Assembly (NCBI RefSeq): GCF_000526215.1
Contig: NZ_JAFQ01000004.1
Span: forward strand, 186,001 to 250,000
DNA: 64,000 nucleotides
Source of the DNA: Nocardia sp. BMG51109
GTDB lineage: Bacteria; Actinomycetota; Actinomycetes; Mycobacteriales; Mycobacteriaceae
Reading direction: 5' to 3'
Both the position numbers and the translations under genes were made by a program. The notes below the pieces were generated by a model. The model had not been told where the DNA came from, did no database searches, and saw nothing but the letters and a program-made list of their open reading frames with translations. Below are positions 33,975-42,275 of this stretch, piece by piece (the first letter of the stretch is position 1; each line of letters starts with the position of its first letter).

Positions 33975-34319
33975 GTGAGCGAAGCCCGCCCCCACGCTGT
34001 ACAGCGCTGTCCCGCATGGTGTTCCAACCACTACACACCACGCGAGGGCGACGACCTCGACCTCGGGCACATCCATGAGGGACTGGAATCGACCCGGGAA
34101 CTAAGCATCTTCGGCAACTTGCCGCTCACCACCTCGATGCTCCGGGGAGACACTCTCGCCGGCGACCCCGAGTCCTACGTCATCGAACTGCGCGACGGAA
34201 AGGCACCGCTGCTGGCCCTCACCCCCGCCGAGGCTGAGCACCTGGCTACTCAGCTGCACCTATTAGTCGACGAAGCTCGACGAGCACCTGCCGCAAACCA
34301 ATCCGGTTCCCTCGAATGA
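33975..34319 (+). CDS. Small conserved actinobacterial protein (DUF6907-like)
   Basis: A 114-residue protein starting at GTG 33975 (frame open from ATG 33888, which lacks a Shine-Dalgarno). The CPAWCSNHYTPREGDD segment resembles the CP-x-WC…H motif of small proteins abundant in actinobacterial mobile elements (DUF6907 type); the assignment is by eye. The C-terminal TPAEAEHLATQLHLLVDEAR is a helical tail. No activity known. Confidence 0.5.
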   Translation: MSEARPHAVQRCPAWCSNHYTPREGDDLDLGHIHEGLESTRELSIFGNLPLTTSMLRGDTLAGDPESYVIELRDGKAPLLALTPAEAEHLATQLHLLVDEARRAPAANQSGSLE

Positions 34320-34989
34320 CTGACGCACGGACTCTACTGTCGTCGGACGAGCCCGGTTGGGGCAACCGCGTGGCTGCCACGCTACTCAGTGCCCCTGTAT
34401 GGTCGCACTCGGACGAGATCCGCGCGACTCCGAAGAGCTCGAATTTTCGAGTGAACCATCCTTGTGAGACGCGACACCTAGGTTGTGGAACCACGCGCGT
34501 TGAACGCACCGGTCGCCGAACGCCATGAGAGAGTTGACACGAGTTGCACCCTGCCCGACCGCTAGCGTCCGGCGGTTTCAACCCGCCATCGCAACACAAG
34601 GTCGGATTTCATCCTGCCAGTTCGGTTTTCGAACACCTACGCCGCGCTTCGCCACCCGAGGATCTTCCACGGGCGGGGTATTGATTCGATGTTCGACCAC
34701 GCGCAGGTCAGACCTACGTTGAGCAGCCAGTACGGGCCCTCGCCGCTCCGAAATTTGTACGAATTTTGCCCACAACCCACCCAGGGCTGTCCTAACTTAC
34801 CAACGGTCGATATCACCCGTTACCAGGATGTCTCCGTACTCGGCAGGGCGCGCCATAGCTAGCCAATCAGGGCTTGACCCTCACGTGGCGTTAGGTAGCC
34901 CCGGCGCTGCCGGGTGCGACGAGTACGTGAATCTCGCCCAGCACCCGTGCCATCACCTCCTCCCCCATCGCGGGATCGCGACCAGAACG
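34320..34989. other. Gene-poor stretch
   Basis: No coding sequence I can support. A 70-codon frame overlaps the upstream stop at 34316 but shows no protein-like pattern. The right part (34903-34966) on the minus strand reads a short MARVLGEIHVLVAPGSAGAT behind GGGGGAGG, directly downstream of the truncated nucleoside hydrolase; it may be a leftover of a following gene. Confidence 0.4.
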
Positions 34990-35652
34990 TTAGGTTGCGC
35001 CCGACGCGGCACGCGGAACTCGCAGAAGGTGGCGCCGCGCCCGACAGAGCGGCTCAGCTCGACGGACCTGGCGGGTGAGGTTGAGGCCGAACATGCGCAC
35101 CGCGACGCTGGACCGCAGCAGGCCGTCGAACGCTTCGGGGTCGGCGTAGGCGTTGAACTCGGAGGCGGCCGTGTGGTTGCCGCTTGTCGCCGAACCTCCC
35201 ATCCAGACCATCGAGTCGATGGCGTCGGCCAGCTCCGGGTGCAGCAGCAGGACGACGGCGATATTCGTCAACGGGCCGGTCGCAAGGATCGTGACCGATC
35301 CGGGCTCGGCCGAACGCAATGTCGCGGTCAGAGCCCCGACCGCGTCCGTGTCGGCCTCGGCGCGGCGGGCGGCGGGGAACCGCCGGCCGAAGGTACCCAT
35401 CGCGCCGTCACCGAGCATCCGCTCGATCGTCTGCGGTTCCTGCGCAAGCGGTTTCGCGGCTCCGCGATGCACCGGCGTGTCCAGGCTGCAGAACTCGACA
35501 GCGTCGAGAGTGTTCGCGGTCGTGTTGTCGATGCTGGTGTTGCCCACGACCGTCGAGATTCCCAGCAGGTCTACGTCCGGCGCGTGCGCGAGCACCATCA
35601 ACGCCACGACATCGTCGAATCCGCTGTCGCAATCCATCCACACCGCACGCAT
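34990..35652 (-). pseudogene. Inosine/uridine-preferring nucleoside hydrolase, truncated
   Basis: The first two thirds of a ribonucleoside hydrolase that cleaves the N-glycosidic bond of nucleosides. The calcium-binding DCDSGFDD motif (residues 8-15), the ATGPLTNIAV segment and the substrate-binding region FNAYADPEA are intact. After GLNLTRQV the frame becomes Arg-rich nonsense and stops at residue 220, whereas intact enzymes have about 310 residues and a conserved C-terminal histidine. Probably a frameshifted or deleted gene, not active. Confidence 0.75.
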
Positions 35653-35864
35653 CGCTCCCCTTCCTCATGAGACGGCACCGCGGGTGGCTCGGATCATCGC
35701 GCGGACTGCCGAAATACGCGACTGCTTTCCCTGCTCCTCGGCCAGACGCGCCCGGCTTTCCCGGAACGCCCGGCCCTGAAGACAAGATGCGCGGCTGGCC
35801 GGACCCTCGGTCTGCCACCATGGCGATGGTCTGACACTCGATGCGTCGTACACCATGACGCTCC

Positions 35865-36038
35865 GGTCGTCTCGGCTACGGCCAGGCCAACGTCCTCGCC
35901 AATCCCCTGCCACGAACCGACCGGCTGACAGAGCAGCTGCTGACCTCCGATCCGGACATGGCCGAAATCGACTGGCCTCGTTATCTGGGAGTCCCGCTGT
36001 TCATCGTGCTGCTCACCGGACGTCGGGGTCTGCTGTAG
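35865..36038 (+). pseudogene. Unidentified coding relic
   Basis: In the otherwise gene-free 35653-36221, one plus frame ends in protein-like sequence: GRLGYGQANVLANPLPR, then TSDPDMAEIDWPRYLGVPLF and a short hydrophobic end before TAG 36036-36038. There is no start or upstream domain. I cannot name the parent gene. Nothing else was recognised in this stretch. Confidence 0.35.
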
Positions 36039-36221
36039 CCGACTGGGCCGCTGCCGGGACACCAGCCTCGGAGGTCTACGTGCGGAAACCAGCTGTAAGA
36101 CTTAGGAGTTCGGCGAGAATTGAGTGGTGACGAAGAGGGAGAGCGGGAAGACACCACTCGACATATGGCAGCACGACCTGGTCCGCCGTAACTTTTTGTG
36201 GTCAGCCGACGAGATCAGGGC

Positions 36222-36728
36222 ATGACCGTGCTGGCGATCCCGCATCCGGACTATGGGTTGAGCCTCAACGGCGCCAAGTCGCGGTACAGCCTGTCCTACT
36301 TGTATGCAGTGTGCTCTCAGGCGGGATGCACTGTGCTGGAGACGCCTCAGGATTCTGATGTTCACGCTGTCGACGCCACCGTTCAGTTCGCTGAAGCTGA
36401 TGTTCGCGTCCAGATGAAGTGCTCCAGCACATATCGGATGACTGGGTCGCACATCCGGTTCCCACTCCAGCCGGACTGGATCGACAAGTGGAAGAAGCAC
36501 CAAGGAGCCACGTTCGTTGTCCTTGTCCTTGTTCCCAAGGACAAGGCCGACTGGGTCGAGTACGGTGCCGACACCCTGCATCGAACGCAGGCGTACTGGG
36601 CCAAGTTCGACAGGACCTCGACGGAGAAGTCAATCGTTATCCCCCGCACCAACCGATTCGGTGTCTCCACGCTCGCCGAGTGGCACGCTGAGTTCGCGAA
36701 CGACTTCGGAGAGGAGGCAGCATCCTGA
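36222..36728 (+). CDS. DUF4365-like protein (PD-(D/E)xK-type nuclease fold)
   Basis: A 168-residue protein. The early helix SLSYLYAVCSQAGCTVLETP followed by Asp51 (VDATVQF) and Gln64-Met-Lys66 (RVQMKCSS) matches the E/D…QxK active-site layout of restriction-endonuclease-like proteins in the DUF4365 group, which often occur in defence loci. ATG 36222 is used although no strong Shine-Dalgarno is visible. Its stop overlaps the next gene's ATG by one base (TGATG), so the two are translated together. Confidence 0.68.
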   Translation: MTVLAIPHPDYGLSLNGAKSRYSLSYLYAVCSQAGCTVLETPQDSDVHAVDATVQFAEADVRVQMKCSSTYRMTGSHIRFPLQPDWIDKWKKHQGATFVVLVLVPKDKADWVEYGADTLHRTQAYWAKFDRTSTEKSIVIPRTNRFGVSTLAEWHAEFANDFGEEAAS

Positions 36729-37864
36729 TGTCCAACGACGACCTGCTCACACACACCAAGGCGTGGATGCTGCAACACGGCTGGAACGAGGTCTCCGAGG
36801 GCGCAGCCGGATGGATGTGGAGGCGCACCACACCCGGTGAAGATCCTCGAAAGGTCGCCATCGTCCGAGACCTCGCCAGCGACAGCGTCGCATTCAACGG
36901 CGTCGTCCAGCGCCTCGCGGCAGCACACGGAACGCCCGCCGACGAAGTCGAGCGCAGACTACGGTGGTGGGACACAGATGTCACCATGCTCCGCGCCGCC
37001 AACGACAGCGTGATCGCCGATACGATCCCCCTCACCGCGGGTGCAGTCATGGTCGAATCCGCACGACTGATGTATCGAAGCTCGGCCACCGCTGCCGTAC
37101 GGCTCCGCCCTGAGATCAGCGGTGGATACTCGAAAATCGGCGACGACATCAGCGACACCGTGAGGATGGGCCATACCGAGCGGGGCTCGTATGTCATCCC
37201 CGTCTACGTGAAACTGAGCGACCCCGAACCAGTAGATGACGAACAACCGACACTGGAAGGGTTGGAGCGCCGATCGGTCGCGACAGTGGAGTCGGCGGAA
37301 CGTCGAATGACTCGAACCTTCGCCCAAGCGATGCAAGCCGTCCACGATCACGTCGTCACGCCAGAACATCTGCCGAGAACTGACGAGGTGATCGGGCTCG
37401 TCTCCGCAGGGGTGACACGTGAGTTCGTGTCGGCGATCAGCCGCGTCCTCGCGGAAGATGCAGTAGCGGAATTCGAAACGCGTTTCGAGTGGGCCTCCTC
37501 GCAACCGACCCCCGCTCGCATAGTGCAGACAGTCAGCGTTCCCGCAGCAGCCAAGGAGAAGCTGACTCAAACGGTCCGAATCCTGAAACGATCAAAACGG
37601 CGGGAATTCAACGTCATGACTGGCCCGATCGTCACCGTAAGCAAGTTCCCAGAGGATCCGATTGTCTACGCGACGATCAAGACGGTCCGAGGTGGCCGCC
37701 CCTGCAACGTCACCGCTTACACTGGCACCCCGCTGAAGACGGTCACAGAGTGGATGAACACCGGTGAGACAGTCCAACTACAGGGGGTAGTGGATCGTGG
37801 CAGCAGCGGCCTGGTCGTACGGAATCCGCGGGGTTTCGGGCCTATCGCATTGCCTACAGAATGA
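36728..37864 (+). CDS. Unknown protein coupled to the DUF4365-like gene
   Basis: A 378-residue soluble protein I do not recognise. Predicted secondary structure by eye is mixed, with a helical middle (EGLERRSVATVESAERRM…) and a beta-rich C-terminal 90 residues (IVTVSKFPEDPIVYATIKT, then TGETVQLQGVVDRG) resembling an OB-like strand meander. Its start overlaps the DUF4365-like stop. The pair has the look of a two-gene anti-phage or anti-plasmid module, with this protein as sensor or regulator of the nuclease-like partner (inference). Confidence 0.6.
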   Translation: MSNDDLLTHTKAWMLQHGWNEVSEGAAGWMWRRTTPGEDPRKVAIVRDLASDSVAFNGVVQRLAAAHGTPADEVERRLRWWDTDVTMLRAANDSVIADTIPLTAGAVMVESARLMYRSSATAAVRLRPEISGGYSKIGDDISDTVRMGHTERGSYVIPVYVKLSDPEPVDDEQPTLEGLERRSVATVESAERRMTRTFAQAMQAVHDHVVTPEHLPRTDEVIGLVSAGVTREFVSAISRVLAEDAVAEFETRFEWASSQPTPARIVQTVSVPAAAKEKLTQTVRILKRSKRREFNVMTGPIVTVSKFPEDPIVYATIKTVRGGRPCNVTAYTGTPLKTVTEWMNTGETVQLQGVVDRGSSGLVVRNPRGFGPIALPTE

Positions 37865-38144
37865 CCGCGCGGACACGGCCAGGCGAGTGCTGTAAATCGA
37901 TGCGTTGGTGAACCCACAGATTCGACTGAGGTATCACCGTCCTCGAATACCTCTGGGCCACAGCGTGTCCGAGGCGTCCCCCGGGGCCCAGGCGTTCGTC
38001 GGCGCAACACACCAGCCCGGCGTCGCACTCGAAGGTGGCGTACGGCGCGGCCTGTAACCTCGACGTCGGTCGCTCTGGCTGTGCACCACATGCGCTGGGG
38101 CGAACAGGATCCGGGCGGCATCCGTGTGCCGGCCAACGACAAAC

Positions 38145-38969
38145 ATGGGCGATGAAATGGATGCTGACCGGCGGGCGCACGAGTATGCGAAGTGCACGTA
38201 CACGTTGACCCACCAGCCCGGTCTCGACGGTCGCGAGGCCGTGTTCGACCAGGCATTAACCAACGGGCTCACCGTACTGGTCGCGCATACGTGGCCAGGC
38301 GAGGAAAAGAAAACTGTGCGCGGGACGGTGATGATCAAGTCGGCGAACGAGCTGCTGGACGTGATAAAGAACAAGACCGGCGGCACCGGCCGTGTCCCGC
38401 ACGACACGGACAACCCGGTCACCGATCTCCCCGACACACACGACCCGCTGGTGGTGCTGCCGTTCACCCAGGTCGACGTCGCGTTGTTGAAGGCTGCGGT
38501 CGTCGCGACGCAGGCGATCCGTCATGCCCGGGAGACCGGTTCCGACACCGACAGCGCGTTGACCGTCGAGCATCTGGCCGCACTCGCCGCGCTGGACCGG
38601 CATCCGAAACTGGGGGGGATTACGTGGGTACAGATCGACAGGGACTGGGAGAGCAACCGCGCCGCCGACGACATCGAAGTGGACCGTGCGCATCGCTACC
38701 TCGACGCCCTCGGTAACTCGGCGGAAATCGAACGGCGGACTGCCCTGGATTACGAGGTTGAGGCGTTCGAGCGTCCCGACGAACCGGTGGATGTGGAGAT
38801 GTGCCCAGTGTGCGGGGAGGCCGCGTTCGTGGCTCGTAGCCGCGATGGCATGACTGCGACCATCGGTGGCGGGCATTGCTGGGTGTGCTCGTATGAGCGC
38901 ACCGCGTTGGTTGCCGAGCAGATGGCGGTAGACGCTCATATCGAGCGGGCTATGGAACGCGACGACTGA
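38145..38969 (+). CDS. Unknown protein with C-terminal zinc-ribbon
   Basis: A 274-residue acidic protein not recognised. Near the C-terminus CPVCGEAAF and CWVCSYE form a likely four-cysteine zinc site. Start is uncertain among GTG 38124, ATG 38145 and ATG 38157. It lies 280 bp after the DUF4365 pair (37865-38144 shows no gene) and 150 bp before the integrase, a common place for element-maintenance proteins. In the gap before the integrase a 19-codon frame (39063-39122) ends in ATGA at the integrase start, but nothing supports it further. Confidence 0.55.
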   Translation: MGDEMDADRRAHEYAKCTYTLTHQPGLDGREAVFDQALTNGLTVLVAHTWPGEEKKTVRGTVMIKSANELLDVIKNKTGGTGRVPHDTDNPVTDLPDTHDPLVVLPFTQVDVALLKAAVVATQAIRHARETGSDTDSALTVEHLAALAALDRHPKLGGITWVQIDRDWESNRAADDIEVDRAHRYLDALGNSAEIERRTALDYEVEAFERPDEPVDVEMCPVCGEAAFVARSRDGMTATIGGGHCWVCSYERTALVAEQMAVDAHIERAMERDD

Positions 38970-39118
38970 CCGTTTGGGGCCGTGCGGCGACGATCGACAC
39001 AACCCCCTTATGTCGTCTGACCAGCAACCCCATCCACCCACCGGCAGGGGCCGCTGCACGTCGTGACCGCCCGACTACGGGCACTCCTCGAGCAGGAATC
39101 GTCCGAGCAGGACGCCGC

Positions 39119-40437
39119 ATGAACAAGGGCCACGTCCGCAAACGCGGGAAGACCTGGTACTACCAGTTCCGGCTGCCGAACAAGAAGCCCAACGGCAAAC
39201 CCGACTACGAGACCAAAGGCGGGTTCGCCACCGAAAAACAAGCCTGGGCCGCCTGCCGCGACGCCATGAAAGCGGTCGAGCAGAACAAGCATGTCAAGCG
39301 CTCGACAATCACCCTGCGCACCTACCTCGTCGATCAATGGCTGCCCGCGATCAAGATGATTGTCGACGCCACCACCTACGGCAACTGGGAAGATCTGATC
39401 ACCGCCTACGTCGTACCCCGGCTCGGCGACGGCGACCTGCAGAAACTGACCGCGCCGATGCTAGTGTCGTTCTACGCCGACCTGCTGGCCAACGGACGCA
39501 TCAAGCCCGACAACAACATTCGCATGTACGAGTACTGGTCCACGACGGGAAACGACCGACACCACGAGAGATCACCACTGCCTGCGGTGTCACCATCCAC
39601 GCAGCCCGGGCAGCCGTCCGAAGATACAAATCCGGCCGGATCCCGACACCGAAACCACCTGGCCTGCAACCCAAAACAGTCCGCAACATCCATATCGCTC
39701 TCCACCGCGCACTCGTCGACGCCGTGAACATCTGGAAATACCGCGTCGACAACCCAGCCGACAACGCGAGACCACCCCGAGTAGCCGAAACACGACGACC
39801 GGTCTGGACACCCGTACAGGCCACCCAGTTCATGGACCGCATTCGCTTCGACCGGTTCTACGCACTGTTCCGCCTGGAACTGACCACCGGCCTACGTCGC
39901 GCAGAGATCTGCGGAATGCGCTGGTCTTCACTCGATCTCGACGCCGGAGCGCTGTCAGTGCATCAAGGCCGCGTCGTCGTCGCCGGGCACGCTCAAGACT
40001 CTCAGGTCAAAACCGACGACTCCGCCCGCTGGATCGCCCTCGACGCCGAAACAGTCCGAGCACTACGGGCCTGGAAAGCGATCCAGGACGCCGAACGCGC
40101 ACTCTACGGCGACGACTACCGCAACACCGACTTCGTCTTCACCTACGAAGACGGCCGCCCCGCCCACCCCGACTCGGTCCGGGAACGATTCAAGCGCCTG
40201 GCCGCCCGCGCCGGGCTGCCCGAGATCCGCTTCTACGATCTGCGCCACACCTACATCACCGGTGCCCTGATGGCCGGAATCAACCCCAAAGTCGTCAGCC
40301 AACGCGTAGGCCACACCGACGTGGCATTCACTATGGAGACCTACCAACACGTCCTGCCCGGCATGGACGAAGACGCCGCCGCCATCGCAGCCGCGCACCT
40401 ACTGGGCGGAACACCACGGACACCACAGCACAACTGA
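39119..40437 (+). pseudogene. Tyrosine recombinase (integrase), interrupted by one frameshift
   Basis: The N-terminal arm-binding and core-binding part (start ATG 39119: VRKRGKTWYYQFRLPNKKPN, then FYADLLANGRIKPDNN) lies in one frame; after RMYEYWS, near 39540, the protein continues in another frame (HDGKRPTPREITTACGV) to 40437. One missing base restores a roughly 439-residue integrase. The catalytic set is present: TTGLRRAE (Arg), LRHTYI (His-x-x-Arg region), VGHTD (His) and the nucleophile in METYQHV. It lies 87 bp from the tRNA-fMet and is clearly the enzyme that inserted this island. Decay, sequencing error or programmed -1 shift cannot be told apart here. Confidence 0.85.
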
Positions 40438-40464
40438 AACTTAGTTTGGCTAATGATGCCAAAC

Positions 40465-40568
40465 GTGATGCCAAACCGAACGAAAAACGGCCCCGGAACC
40501 ATGGTTCCGGGGCCGTTTCCCTAGTAGCGGGGACAGGATTTGAACCTGCGACCTCTGGGTTATGAGCC
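40465..40568. repeat. Right attachment-site repeat of the genomic island
   Basis: Direct-repeat partner of 16327-16431. The portion 40521-40568 is identical to the left copy and forms the 3' half of the intact tRNA-fMet gene. The outward portion includes the terminator hairpin and GTGATGCCAAACCG. A second GATGCCAAAC lies at 40454-40463, a possible integrase arm-type site pair. Confidence 0.88.
40488..40515 (-). terminator. Terminator of the first tRNA-fMet gene
   Basis: Inverted repeat CGGCCCCGGAACCATGGTTCC… closing with CGGGGCCG, followed on the minus strand by a TTTTT run. It lies 9 bp behind the tRNA 3' end. Confidence 0.85.
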
Positions 40569-40598
40569 CAGCGAGCTACCGAACTGCTCCACCCCGCG
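40525..40598 (-). tRNA. Initiator tRNA-fMet (CAT), copy 1, rebuilt by the island
   Basis: A 74-nt cloverleaf: acceptor CGCGGGG with CCCCGC, D-loop GGAGCAGTTCGGTAGCTC, anticodon arm TGGG-CTCATAA-CCCA and T-arm CAGG-TTCAAAT-CCTG. The three G:C pairs next to the anticodon loop and the unpaired first base (C1 opposite T72) are initiator features. CCA is not encoded. Its 3' half is supplied by the island's attachment site, so integration leaves the gene functional. Confidence 0.93.
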
Positions 40599-40926
40599 TC
40601 GGGTAGGTGCAACCTTACGCACTCGGGGCCGAATAACCAAAACGGACTCGCGGGCCCTTCCGGTCGGCCCGATCCGGCCCGTGGCCCGTCGGGGGCGATC
40701 CGATCATCAGGTGCCCCAGAACAGGTGATCGTCAGCCCGTGCCGCGCGGTCGGGGCGGTACACGACTCACCCCGGTCGAACGTCAGTCCGGTGGAATTTT
40801 GTGACCACCTCGGCCGGTCACAATGCTCCTGCTGCACAGCGGGCTCGGCAGAGCGATCGAACCGCGAACGACCGAGGCGGGAGCGCTACAAGGGACCCGC
40901 ACCACGAACCTCCGGACAATGCGAAA
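40599..40926. other. Spacer between the tandem tRNA-fMet genes
   Basis: About 330 bp without a supportable gene. It should carry the promoter for the first tRNA gene, but no clear consensus was found. Confidence 0.4.
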
Positions 40927-40955
40927 CGGCCCCGGAACAAGATGTTCCGGGGCCG
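40927..40955 (-). terminator. Terminator of the second tRNA-fMet gene
   Basis: Stem CGGCCCCGGAACA with TGTTCCGGGGCCG around a short loop, 9 bp behind the tRNA end. It shares the lower stem with the terminators at 40488 and 16349 but has a different loop. Confidence 0.82.
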
Positions 40956-40963
40956 TTCCCTAG

Positions 40964-41037
40964 TAGCGGGGACAGGATTTGAACCTGCGACCTCTGGGTT
41001 ATGAGCCCAGCGAGCTACCGAGCTGCTCCACCCCGCG
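40964..41037 (-). tRNA. Initiator tRNA-fMet (CAT), copy 2
   Basis: Same 74-nt initiator tRNA as copy 1, differing at one D-loop base (GCAGCTCGG instead of GCAGTTCGG). Anticodon CAT with the three-G:C stem. It has no island inserted and is the undisturbed neighbour of the integration target. Confidence 0.93.
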
Positions 41038-42187
<1,150 letters not shown>

Positions 42188-42220
42188 CCCGAAGACTCCC
42201 CTTCCATACCGGGAGAACCA

Positions 42221-42260
42221 CCGACGGCGCTGCCATCATCGATGATGGCAGCGCCGTCGG
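42221..42260. terminator. Bidirectional terminator between rpf-like and UPF0182 genes
   Basis: A perfect 40-bp palindrome: CCGACGGCGCTGCCATCATC followed directly by its reverse complement. It lies between two convergent genes, 33 bp after one stop and 15 bp before the other. Confidence 0.85.
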
Positions 42261-42275
42261 CCGTGTGCGGGTCCC

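Larger units (their letters stand above)
16384..40568. mobile_element. Integrated genomic island in tRNA-fMet (about 24 kb)
   Basis: The island is bounded by 48-bp perfect direct repeats of the tRNA-fMet 3' half (16384-16431 and 40521-40568). The tyrosine integrase gene lies directly beside the end that rebuilds a complete tRNA, the classic arrangement of integrative elements. Cargo: an HTH-TPR-controlled peptide-modification operon, AlkC-like repair protein, DUF4365 gene pair, unknown proteins and several decayed genes (IS5-type transposase, lsr2, nucleoside hydrolase). No conjugation, replication or phage structural genes were recognised. The integrase is frameshifted, so the element is probably no longer self-mobile. 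Confidence 0.87.

Noticed and set aside
34316..34528. 70-codon plus-strand frame overlapping the DUF6907-like stop
   Set aside because: The ATGA overlap is attractive, but the product looks random and no downstream conservation can be seen.
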